Part shown: positions 35,882-42,642 of the stretch, piece after piece
Layout: every line of letters starts with the position of its first letter
Numbering within the stretch: position 1 is the stretch's first letter
Assembly: GCA_024239055.1 (NCBI GenBank)
Contig: JANBVJ010000001.1
Coordinates: 1 to 64,000 of the forward strand
Length of the DNA stretch: 64,000 nt
Source of the DNA: Patescibacteria group bacterium
Lineage (GTDB): Bacteria; Patescibacteria; Paceibacteria; Paceibacterales; UBA10102
Reading direction: 5' to 3'
The notes under the pieces: model-generated
Database searches by the model: none
The model's input: the letters and a program-made list of their open reading frames with translations, nothing else
What the model was told of the DNA's origin: nothing
Made by a program: the position numbers and the translations under genes

Positions 35882-35943
35882 CTCAACGGTAGAGCAGAGG
35901 ATTGTTAATCCTTTGGTTGCAGGTTCGAATCCTGCCCGCGGAG
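35872..35943 (+). tRNA. tRNA-Asn(GTT)
   Basis: Acceptor TCCGCGG/CCGCGGA, D arm AGCTC...GAGC, anticodon stem GAGGA/TCCTT-type around TTGTTAA (anticodon GTT), T arm CAGG TTCGAAT CCTG, discriminator G, no encoded CCA. The 5' end overlaps the preceding CDS. Confidence 0.95.
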
Positions 35944-35949
35944 CAAACC

Positions 35950-35977
35950 TTGACAGGGAGTTGAAAAGTAGTACTTT
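35950..35977 (+). promoter_or_regulatory. Promoter of candidate RNA after tRNA-Asn
   Basis: TTGACA, 16-nt spacer, TACTTT, directly after the tRNA. Confidence 0.45.
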
Positions 35978-35982
35978 GAGTT

Positions 35983-36098
35983 AAAGGGTAGGATGAGTTA
36001 AAATCTCGCTGTTTACGGGAAGTGTCAAAAATACGCTCCCCATCATGAGGACTAGCGGGGGTAAAACGAACCTCGACACTTCTCATCCTACCTTTTTT
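35983..36098 (+). ncRNA. Candidate ~115-nt structured RNA
   Basis: The 320 bases between tRNA-Asn and the next gene hold this element and repeat copy A. Its ends form a 14-bp stem (AAAGGGTAGGATGA with TCATCCTACCTTTT, one G-U) and an inner perfect 8-bp stem GAAGTGTC/GACACTTC; the left side has a 22-nt bulge and the apical loop is 48 nt with CCCC/GGGG and GAGG/CCTC pairing options. The 3' strand runs into T6, so the same stem acts as terminator. No SRP, 6S or tmRNA signature recognised. Confidence 0.5.
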
Positions 36099-36100
36099 CT

Positions 36101-36216
36101 TTTTATACGAAGTTTAGCTCTCCCGTTTCTCTCTTAATACTAACCCAATCTAGAGTTCTAAACTTGTTCAGTAGGGGGAGCAAAATATTGACAGTACCAT
36201 AGAAATATGGTATTGT
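36101..36216 (+). repeat. Promoter-repeat copy A
   Basis: First of five related intergenic elements. Order: TTTTATA tract, T/C-rich segment, a conserved block (CCAATC, AGAGTTCT, AACTTGT, CAGT, GGGGGAGC), then TTGACA (36188), a 17-nt spacer containing TACCATA-GAAA-TATGGTA, and TATTGT. Drives the gene at 36264. Confidence 0.85.
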
Positions 36217-36263
36217 TTTTGTAAGATCTTTACAACTAGATTCATATGTGAAAGGAGTCTTTG

Positions 36264-37031
36264 ATGGCTTTGAAACGAATTAAACAGATAAATACAGAGT
36301 CAGTTACTAGACTTCATGCTAGAGTCTGGGGAGACTTTTCCAAGATTGATGGTGAGGTTCATTATATCTATGGCGATGTCTCTTGTATAACTGGCCATGT
36401 CTCTAATCCAAGAGATGATACCTTTGGTCTCTTTGGTGATGTTTCTAATCTCAGTGGCGATGTCTCTAATATAAGAGGAAAGATCTCTTATAATCTCAGT
36501 GGTGATCTCTCTGGTCTAAGTGGCGATGTTTCTAAACTTAGTGGCGATGTCTCTGAGATAACTGGCGATATTGGTCTTGAAGGTGATGTCTCTGGTCTAA
36601 GTGGCGATGTTTCTAAACTTAGTGGCGATGTCTCTGAGATAACTGGCGATATTTCTGGTCTCAGTGGTTATGTTAATAATTTCACAATCTGGAATAATAA
36701 CCTTGATATAACTGGTGATGTCTCTGAGATAACTGGCGATATTTCTGGTCTCAGTGGCGATGTCTCTGGTCTCAGTGGCGATGTCTCTCGTATCAAAGGT
36801 GATGTCTCTGGTATCAGTGGCGATGTCTCTCGTATCATTGGAAATGTCTCTGCTATCAGTGGCGATGTCTCTCGTATCATTGGAAATGTCTCTGCTATCA
36901 GTGGTGATGTTTCTAAACTTAGTGGCGATGTCTCTGGTCTCACCGGTGATGTCTCTGAATTAAGTGGTGATGCCACTAACATTGTTGGAGACGTGACTGA
37001 CTTGAAAGGTTCTATTGAGGACCTTACATAA
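36264..37031 (+). CDS. Heptapeptide (GDVSxLS) repeat protein
   Basis: The 255-residue protein is almost wholly built from a 7-residue unit of the form G-D-V/I-S-x-L/I-x, about 25 copies, after a short N-terminus (MALKRIKQINTESVTRLHAR). Spacing of Val and Leu (3 then 4) mimics a coiled-coil heptad, but a Gly in every unit argues for a beta-solenoid or fibre instead. No signal peptide or catalytic motif. The ATG at 36264 follows AAAGGAG by 6 nt. DNA-level duplications show the array is changing length. Structural, adhesive or fibre-like role is only a guess. Confidence 0.7.
   Translation: MALKRIKQINTESVTRLHARVWGDFSKIDGEVHYIYGDVSCITGHVSNPRDDTFGLFGDVSNLSGDVSNIRGKISYNLSGDLSGLSGDVSKLSGDVSEITGDIGLEGDVSGLSGDVSKLSGDVSEITGDISGLSGYVNNFTIWNNNLDITGDVSEITGDISGLSGDVSGLSGDVSRIKGDVSGISGDVSRIIGNVSAISGDVSRIIGNVSAISGDVSKLSGDVSGLTGDVSELSGDATNIVGDVTDLKGSIEDLT
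36507..36651 (+). repeat. Near-identical ~64-bp duplication, 81-bp offset
   Basis: A block starting CTCTGGTCTAAGTGGCGA recurs 81 bp later with no differences over about 64 bp, inside the heptapeptide-repeat gene. Confidence 0.85.
36831..36914 (+). repeat. 42-bp tandem duplication
   Basis: Two adjacent 42-bp copies (two heptapeptides each) starting CGTATCATTGGAAATG, differing at two bases. Confidence 0.9.
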
Positions 37032-37080
37032 GAGAAAGTTCCTTCATAAAACAAAGAACTCAAGGTAATCTTAATTACCA

Positions 37081-37118
37081 ACCGCTTTAACCTTTTGGAG
37101 GATGAGCGGTTTTCTTTT
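37081..37118 (+). terminator. Terminator of heptapeptide-repeat gene
   Basis: ACCGCT...AGCGGT stem followed by TTTTCTTTT, merging into repeat copy B. Confidence 0.7.
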
Positions 37119-37230
37119 ATATAAAGTTTAATTCTTTCATCTCTCTCTTAATATTTATCCAATCAAGAGTTCTGAACTTGTCCAGTTGGGGGAGCCAATT
37201 ATTGACAGTATCATTAAAGCATGGTACTGT
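37115..37230 (+). repeat. Promoter-repeat copy B
   Basis: Same layout as copy A; TTGACA at 37202, 17-nt spacer with dyad TATCAT...ATGGTA, then TACTGT. Lies upstream of typA. Confidence 0.85.
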
Positions 37231-37378
37231 TAGTAAGTTCAATTTAAGAAACCGCTTATACGGTTTATCGAGGAGACTAAATTATTTTACTATTTATAGT
37301 TCCATTGTTTAGGAATGTATGTGATCTCCTTAATATTGTTTGAGGAGTTTTTTATTGGGCTAAATTTACAAATTATAA
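37231..37378 (+). promoter_or_regulatory. Long typA 5' leader with hairpins
   Basis: This ~140-nt leader contains AAACCG-CTTATA-CGGTTT (37249-37266), and AGGAGA (37271) complementary to TCTCCT (37325-37330). A second GAGGAG lies at 37342, 31 nt before the ATG, too far for a normal Shine-Dalgarno. Folding could be temperature dependent, as for cold-shock leaders; that is inference. Confidence 0.4.
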
Positions 37379-39172
37379 ATGGAAATACGAAACATAGCTA
37401 TTATTGCTCATGTTGATCATGGCAAGACTGCGCTTACCGATGCTATCTTAAAGCAGACAGGAGCTTCAGATGGTGAAGTAAGTATGGATTCAGACACACT
37501 CGAGAAGGAGCGTGGTATTACGATATATTCAAAAAATGCTTCTGTAATATATAACAATACGAAGATTAATATTGTAGATACTCCTGGGCATGCAGACTTT
37601 GGTTCTGAAGTAGAGCGCATACTGCGTTCTATTGATTCTGTACTATTAGTTGTGGATGCTGCTGAGGGACCAATGCCACAAACACGTTTTGTACTTAAAA
37701 AGTCTTTGGAGCTTGGATTAAAGCCCATATTAGTAATTAATAAGATTGATAAACCAACTGCAGATATAGATTGCGTACATAATGATGTATTTGAGTTGTT
37801 CTCAGAGCTTGGTGCAACAGAAGAGCAATTAGATTTTCCTGTAATATATGGAGTTGCGAGAGATGGAATAATGAAGAGTGACATGAATGACGAAGGAAAA
37901 GATATAACCCCAGTATTAGATATGATATTAAAGCATGTGCCAGTTGCATCAAAAGATATGGATAAACCATTTCGTGCACAACCATTTAACTTAGCGTATG
38001 ATAATTTCTTGGGAAGATTGGCTATTGTCCGTGTATATAGTGGAAGTGTTACAGTTGGAGATACCATCTTTGTAAGAAAGCCAAGTGGAGAGACTACGAG
38101 CCATAAAGTAATAAAGTTATTTACCTTTGAAGGAATTGAAAGAAAGGATGTAGATATAGTAGAGGCTGGAGATACTGCTATTATTGCAGGACTTCCTGAT
38201 GTATATATTGGAGATACTCTAGGAAAGTCTGAGGATACAGAATTACTTGAAGGTATTTCAGTAGATGAGCCTACTATTGAACTTACATTTTTAGTGAATG
38301 ATTCTCCTTTTACTGGAAGAGAAGGAAAGTTTGTTACAAGTCGTCAGATACGAGAGCGTCTAGAAAAGGAATTAGAAGTAAACGTAGGATTGAAGATTGA
38401 TTTTGATTCAGAGTCTGCAGAAAAGTTTGTTGTATATGGAAGAGGAGAACTTCATGTTGCTATTTTAATTGAGAATATGCGAAGAGAAGGATATGAACTT
38501 CAGGTTTCACAACCCCAAGTTATTATTAAAGAAATTAATGGAGTAAAGTCAGAACCATTTGAAGAGGTAATAGTAGATATTCCAGAAGAGTTTCAGGGAA
38601 CAGTTATTGAGAAATTATCTACTCGTGGAGCGAAAATGATGGATATGGAATTAAAAGATGGACGTGCCTTTATTCAGTTTGAAGGACCAAGTCGTGGTTT
38701 ATTTGGATATAGAAATCAGTTTGTTGTAGATACAAAGGGAACTGGAATTTTAGCAACTCGTGTAATTGAGTATCGCGCGCATGTAGGAGAGATACCACAT
38801 AAAAAAGCGGGATCTATGATCTCTGGAGTTACTGGCAAGACTTTAGGTTTTTCATTAGATAATCTTCAGACTAGAGGAACTTTATACATTAAAGAAAATA
38901 CTGAGGTGTATGAGGGTATGGTTATTGGAAACACATCTAAAGGAGAACAGATGACTGTAAATCCTACAAAAGGAAAACAGCTTACAAATATGCGCTCTTC
39001 ATCTTCAGATGAAGCAATTAATCTTATAAATCCTCAGTTCATTACAATTGAGACTGGTCTTGAGATAATGGATAGAGATGAATATTTAGAAATTACACCA
39101 AAGAACGTAAGATTGCGGAAGAAGTATCTTACAGAAAATGATAGAACAAAAGCAAAGCGTGAAAATAAATAA
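37379..39172 (+). CDS. typA: Ribosome-associated GTPase TypA/BipA
   Basis: Translational GTPase of the EF-G/LepA group that aids 50S assembly, especially in the cold. G1 AHVDHGKT (residues ~10-17), switch region with EKERGITI, G3 DTPGHADFG, G4 NKID, then domains II, III and V and the TypA-specific C-terminal region (RSSSSDEAINLINPQ; ITPKNVRLRKKYL). 597 residues, normal for the family. Codon use is notably AT-rich compared with rpoBC. Forms a pair with the DEAD-box gene 1 nt downstream, driven by repeat copy B. Confidence 0.95.
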   Translation: MEIRNIAIIAHVDHGKTALTDAILKQTGASDGEVSMDSDTLEKERGITIYSKNASVIYNNTKINIVDTPGHADFGSEVERILRSIDSVLLVVDAAEGPMPQTRFVLKKSLELGLKPILVINKIDKPTADIDCVHNDVFELFSELGATEEQLDFPVIYGVARDGIMKSDMNDEGKDITPVLDMILKHVPVASKDMDKPFRAQPFNLAYDNFLGRLAIVRVYSGSVTVGDTIFVRKPSGETTSHKVIKLFTFEGIERKDVDIVEAGDTAIIAGLPDVYIGDTLGKSEDTELLEGISVDEPTIELTFLVNDSPFTGREGKFVTSRQIRERLEKELEVNVGLKIDFDSESAEKFVVYGRGELHVAILIENMRREGYELQVSQPQVIIKEINGVKSEPFEEVIVDIPEEFQGTVIEKLSTRGAKMMDMELKDGRAFIQFEGPSRGLFGYRNQFVVDTKGTGILATRVIEYRAHVGEIPHKKAGSMISGVTGKTLGFSLDNLQTRGTLYIKENTEVYEGMVIGNTSKGEQMTVNPTKGKQLTNMRSSSSDEAINLINPQFITIETGLEIMDRDEYLEITPKNVRLRKKYLTENDRTKAKRENK

Positions 39173-39173
39173 T

Positions 39174-40388
39174 ATGTATAATAAAAGAAAATCATCAAGA
39201 AACACAAGAGTTGGTCATTCCGCATCCAATAGATTTCGTAGTGGACCCTTAAGGTTTTCTGCAAGAAGAGGTAGAACTAAAGCTCCAAAGTTAGATATAT
39301 CTTCTTTGATTAATAAGGCAGCAGAAGCTACTGCGCCAGATAAGATATTTATTCCAGAAAATTCATTTGCAGACTTTAATTTAAACTTTAAGTTATTTAA
39401 ATCCATTGAGAATAATGGATATATTCATCCAACTCCTATTCAAGATAAAATTATTTCTTTGGTCTTGGAAGGAAAAGATGTAATTGGTTTAGCTAACACA
39501 GGAACTGGAAAGACAGCAGCTTTTCTTATTCCTATTATTGAAAAGATTTTAAAAAATCCAAAAGAGCAAGTTCTTATTGTAACTCCAACTCGTGAATTGG
39601 CTCTGCAGATAGAACAAGAGCTTTATGGTCTTGCCAAGAATATGAGAATATTCTCAGCAACGTGTATTGGCGGGGAATATATAGGAATACAGTTAAGAAA
39701 GTTACGTCGTCCTAATCACTTTATTATAGGAACTCCTGGACGTCTTATTGATTTAGTTAAAAGGGGGAATCTAAGACTGGATGGAGTGCATACAGTAGTG
39801 TTAGATGAAGCCGATAGAATGCTTGATATGGGATTTATTAATGACATTAAATTAATAATGGCTTCTGTTCCAGAAAAAAGACAGACATTATGTTTCTCAG
39901 CAACAATGTCAAAAAAGATTGAACTCCTTACTTCAGACTTCTTAAAGAATCCAAGAACAGTTTCTGTAAAGATTACGGAGACTCCAAATACTATCGAGCA
40001 AGATATTATTAAAGTTCGTAGCTCAAATAAAATGGATGTTTTATATAATTTACTTAAAAAGAATGAATTTAAGAAAGTTTTAGTATTTGGACGAACAAAA
40101 CGTGGAGTAGAGAACTTATCACGCGCACTAACAAAACGCGGAATGAAAGTAGAGTCTATTCATTCAGACAAATCACAAACTCAGAGAAAGAGAGCTTTAG
40201 AAAATTTTAAGACTAATCGTGTGCAGACTTTAGTGGCTACTGATGTTGCTGCTCGAGGAATACATATTAATGATGTAACACACGTTATTAACTATGAGGT
40301 TCCAGAAACCTATGATGATTATGTACATAGAATAGGAAGAACCGGACGAGGAACTCAAAGAGGAAAGGCTTTAACCTTTGTTGATTAA
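39174..40388 (+). CDS. DEAD-box RNA helicase
   Basis: ATP-dependent RNA remodeller. A basic N-terminus (KRKSSRNTRVGHSASNRFR) precedes the Q motif (PTPIQDK, ~87), motif I NTGTGKT, Ia PTRELALQ, Ib TPGR, II VLDEADRMLDMGF, III SATM, and C-terminal motifs IV-VI (VFGRTKRG; ATDVAARGIHI; HRIGRTGRG). 404 residues with almost no C-terminal extension. The start at 39174 is chosen because upstream in-frame codons lie inside typA. Coupled to typA, consistent with ribosome assembly or cold adaptation. Confidence 0.95.
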   Translation: MYNKRKSSRNTRVGHSASNRFRSGPLRFSARRGRTKAPKLDISSLINKAAEATAPDKIFIPENSFADFNLNFKLFKSIENNGYIHPTPIQDKIISLVLEGKDVIGLANTGTGKTAAFLIPIIEKILKNPKEQVLIVTPTRELALQIEQELYGLAKNMRIFSATCIGGEYIGIQLRKLRRPNHFIIGTPGRLIDLVKRGNLRLDGVHTVVLDEADRMLDMGFINDIKLIMASVPEKRQTLCFSATMSKKIELLTSDFLKNPRTVSVKITETPNTIEQDIIKVRSSNKMDVLYNLLKKNEFKKVLVFGRTKRGVENLSRALTKRGMKVESIHSDKSQTQRKRALENFKTNRVQTLVATDVAARGIHINDVTHVINYEVPETYDDYVHRIGRTGRGTQRGKALTFVD

Positions 40389-40423
40389 AATTGTAGTATT
40401 TTAATTTATACACCACTTAACTT

Positions 40424-40542
40424 TTTTATATAAAAGAAAATATTTCTCTTATTTCTTCTTTAATTCTTATCCAATCCAGAGTTCTGAACTTGTCCAGTAG
40501 AGCGAGCCAATTATTGACAGTATCACAGAGATGTGGTACTTT
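40424..40542 (+). repeat. Promoter-repeat copy C
   Basis: TTGACA at 40514, 17-nt spacer with TATCACA-GAGA-TGTGGTA, then TACTTT. Here both arms of the dyad changed together (CACA/TGTG instead of CATA/TATG). Confidence 0.85.
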
Positions 40543-40575
40543 TGCTTTACAAATGATGCAAGGGAGGAGGATTTA

Positions 40576-41133
40576 ATGCGAGAGATCATAGTGACAGTAG
40601 GCCCTCAGGCGTCTGGAAAATCGAGCTTCTGTGAGAGAGTAGTTACACTCGATCCGTTAATTATGTTGGTAAGTCGAGATACCATACTTACTGAACTCTT
40701 CGGAGGAACCTTACTTAGTTCATATACGGATGCACACATGTACGCCCTTGAACAAATGTGGGAAGTTGTTGAAGAGCAGCTTAAATCTTCTTCTTTGAAG
40801 ATGATACTCGATACCTGGAATGGATCTTCAGATGAACGGCATCAAATCATTCGCAAGCTCCGATATCTCGGCGCTGATCGGATTACTGCTTGGTATTTCG
40901 TAACGCCGATAGAGTCGGTTGAAGCATGGTTTTGGCAGAAACCAGGCATTGCGAAAATTGGGGAGATGAGAACACGAAAAGATGAAGGGTTGGTGTTCTA
41001 CTTGGAAGATGCCCCTCGACGAGATTATGAGATCTTTCATCGGCTGGCATCGGGAATTACCTCTGAGGGTTTCGATGCAATGGTAAAGATCAATCCTCTC
41101 GTCATGAGGCCAGAACAGGTAGCTGAGTTTTAG
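40576..41133 (+). CDS. P-loop kinase (polynucleotide kinase/zeta-toxin-like)
   Basis: The 185-residue protein has a Walker A GPQASGKSSF at residues ~8-17, followed by VSRDTILTELFGG, the layout of T4-PNK-like and zeta-type small-molecule or polynucleotide kinases; LKMILDTWNGSS supplies a Walker B-like Asp and RKLRYLGAD the lid region. Substrate cannot be told. AGGGAGGAGG lies 5 nt before the ATG. No phosphatase or antitoxin partner adjoins it. Driven by repeat copy C; slightly more GC-rich than typA. Confidence 0.7.
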   Translation: MREIIVTVGPQASGKSSFCERVVTLDPLIMLVSRDTILTELFGGTLLSSYTDAHMYALEQMWEVVEEQLKSSSLKMILDTWNGSSDERHQIIRKLRYLGADRITAWYFVTPIESVEAWFWQKPGIAKIGEMRTRKDEGLVFYLEDAPRRDYEIFHRLASGITSEGFDAMVKINPLVMRPEQVAEF

Positions 41134-41160
41134 AAGTAGGATCTCAATAGTTAGTCAAAA

Positions 41161-41209
41161 AGTGAGGGAAGGCATATTGTAAGATTTGTTAGTACCTCGC
41201 TCTTTTTTT
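41161..41209 (+). terminator. Terminator of P-loop kinase gene
   Basis: AGTGAGG...CCTCGCT (one G-T) followed by CTTTTTTT, merging into repeat copy D. Confidence 0.7.
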
Positions 41210-41333
41210 ATATAAAACTCAATTCTTTCATTTCTTTCTTTAATTCCCTAATATATCTCCAATCTTCCAGAATTATAATAAGGTTTGGACTGGGGAGCCA
41301 ACTATTGACAATACCATAGAAATATGGTATCCT
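41206..41333 (+). repeat. Promoter-repeat copy D (diverged)
   Basis: TTGACA at 41305, spacer with TACCATA-GAAA-TATGGTA, then TATCCT. The middle block is longer and diverged from the other copies, yet the flanks and the dyad are kept. Confidence 0.8.
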
Positions 41334-41401
41334 TTTATTAGTAACAGTGAATCTTGTAATACACGCTATTTACAATTAATTCAGGGAGAGGAATAAGGAC
41401 C

Positions 41402-41587
41402 ATGATGTTTTTCGCAGCAGTATTTTTGTTGATAAACGCTGCTCTCTGTGGCGCAGTTATCGGCTCAAGCTGGGGTGGTAAAGCGAGTATTCTGGCTTTC
41501 ATAGGATACCTGATTATAGAGTCAGCGATTCTCTATTTTCTTCTTAGAAAACCAAACTACTCAAAGTCCTCAACTGGCAGACTATAA
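41402..41587 (+). CDS. Small two-helix membrane protein
   Basis: The 61-residue protein has two hydrophobic helices (residues ~2-24 and ~30-48) separated by GSSWGGKAS, and a basic tail. No family recognised. A GGGAGAGG/AAGGA ribosome site precedes the ATG; promoter is repeat copy D and the terminator overlaps its last codons, so it is a self-contained unit. Confidence 0.6.
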   Translation: MMFFAAVFLLINAALCGAVIGSSWGGKASILAFIGYLIIESAILYFLLRKPNYSKSSTGRL

Positions 41588-41603
41588 ACGCCAGTTTTCT
41601 TTT
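41574..41603 (+). terminator. Terminator overlapping the small membrane gene's end
   Basis: CTGGC...GCCAG followed by TTTTCTTTT. Confidence 0.7.
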
Positions 41604-41715
41604 ACACAAAACTTATCTCTCCCATTTCTTTCTTAATTCTTATCCAATCCAGGGTTCTAAACTTGTTCAGTAGGAGGAGCCAAGTATTGACAATATCATA
41701 GAAATATGGTATTGT
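41600..41715 (+). repeat. Promoter-repeat copy E
   Basis: TTGACA at 41687, 17-nt spacer with TATCATA-GAAA-TATGGTA, then TATTGT; upstream block nearly identical to copies A-C. Confidence 0.85.
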
Positions 41716-41754
41716 TTATTTAGTAAAGTAGCGCCTATGATCTAGGAGAGATAA

Positions 41755-41952
41755 ATGATAGTCGTACACACAGAAAAAGGCGTTCTTCAAATTATTCAAG
41801 TGGATGATACCACGGTGCAGGTATTTCTTTCTGGTACCGAAGATCTTCTCGTCGAATGTGAAGAGATTCACATTACGAGTAAGGAAATTACTGGTGTCGG
41901 CAATCTTGGATCGATCTGGAGAGCACAGTTAGTAGAGGCGGTGGATGGATAA
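41755..41952 (+). CDS. Small beta-rich protein, unknown function
   Basis: The 65-residue product (MIVVHTEKGVLQIIQVDD..., then VECEEIHITSKEITGVG) alternates strand-forming residues and is acidic. Not recognised. TAGGAGAG lies 6 nt before the ATG and the promoter is repeat copy E. Reality is supported by signals rather than homology. Confidence 0.55.
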   Translation: MIVVHTEKGVLQIIQVDDTTVQVFLSGTEDLLVECEEIHITSKEITGVGNLGSIWRAQLVEAVDG

Positions 41953-42016
41953 ATCTATCGCTTTTATTTTTTAGTAAACATGTTCTAATATCGTGTACTA
42001 AAGGAAATAAATAGTG

Positions 42017-42022
42017 TAGAAT
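42017..42022 (+). promoter_or_regulatory. -10 element, leaderless, small basic protein
   Basis: TAGAAT ending exactly 6 nt before the ATG at 42029. Confidence 0.5.
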
Positions 42023-42028
42023 CATATT

Positions 42029-42148
42029 ATGTCAAAACGAAGTACAGGACTACAAAAGAAACAGAAGTCTCGCTCAAAAAAGACTAAAAAACGTCTTGAG
42101 ATTAAGCGTAAGATGTTAGAGGCAAGAGCTGCTAAAAAGAGCAAGTAG
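42029..42148 (+). CDS. Very small lysine/arginine-rich protein (39 aa)
   Basis: The product MSKRSTGLQKKQKSRSKKTK... ends EARAAKKSK; about half the residues are Lys or Arg. It may bind RNA or DNA, as very basic small ribosome- or nucleoid-associated proteins do, but it does not match S21 or another ribosomal protein I know. Its -10 box lies 6 nt before the ATG. Confidence 0.55.
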   Translation: MSKRSTGLQKKQKSRSKKTKKRLEIKRKMLEARAAKKSK

Positions 42149-42188
42149 ATTAAAATAAAGTAATCTCAAGCTTTTTTTGTATATACTA

Positions 42189-42217
42189 TTGACAAAGTAT
42201 TTTTAAAGTGCTAGTAT
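42189..42217 (+). promoter_or_regulatory. Cold-shock gene promoter
   Basis: TTGACA, 17-nt spacer, TAGTAT (with an overlapping TATACT at 42215). A ~90-nt leader follows, typical of cold-shock mRNAs. Confidence 0.65.
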
Positions 42218-42311
42218 ACTACTTGTTGAATAAGGGCTGTACGAGGAACTAAGTCGGGTTTCATACACAGTATTTTCTGTTTAACATGTAATTCATTTAG
42301 TTTCTTTTACA

Positions 42312-42545
42312 ATGGCACAAGGAACAATTGCTCGACTCACTGACCGTGGTTTTGGCTTCATTACACCTGAGGACGGAGAGAAAGATCTTTTCTTTCACTC
42401 TAACGAACTTCAGGGTGTTGAATTCAATGACTTGAAGGAAGGTGACAAGGTAACGTATGAACTTGGCGAGAGCCCTAAGGGCCCTAACGCCACAAGCGTT
42501 GCTAGAGCTGATGCTGACGCTGCACCTGCAGCTGACGCCGAATAA
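42312..42545 (+). CDS. Cold-shock domain protein
   Basis: RNA chaperone with an OB fold. RNP1 appears as DRGFGFITPE (~11-20) and RNP2 as KDLFFHSNEL (~25-34). The domain is followed by a short Ala/Asp-rich acidic tail, unusual compared with bare ~67-residue CspA proteins. Own promoter, long leader and strong terminator; near typA and the helicase. Confidence 0.92.
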   Translation: MAQGTIARLTDRGFGFITPEDGEKDLFFHSNELQGVEFNDLKEGDKVTYELGESPKGPNATSVARADADAAPAADAE

Positions 42546-42554
42546 CAAAACAAG

Positions 42555-42579
42555 AGCGCCCCTTTGCGGGGGCGCTTTT
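42555..42579 (+). terminator. Cold-shock gene terminator
   Basis: AGCGCCCC...GGGGCGCT stem followed by TTTT. Confidence 0.85.
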
Positions 42580-42642
42580 GCTTGGTTGTATTTTTTCAAT
42601 ATATAGCGTATAAGGATAATATAATAAAGTAACTAAATATTT

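Noticed and set aside
36507..36914. Regular repeats resembling a CRISPR array
   Set aside because: Units are in-frame 21-bp multiples coding for heptapeptides with no unique spacers and no cas genes.
41134..41760. Integron attC sites between the small genes
   Set aside because: The repeats contain no GTTRRRY/RYYYAAC core pairs in proper order and no integrase is present; the shared feature is a promoter instead.
42029..42148. Ribosomal protein S21 assignment
   Set aside because: Size and charge fit, but the S21 core pattern is missing.
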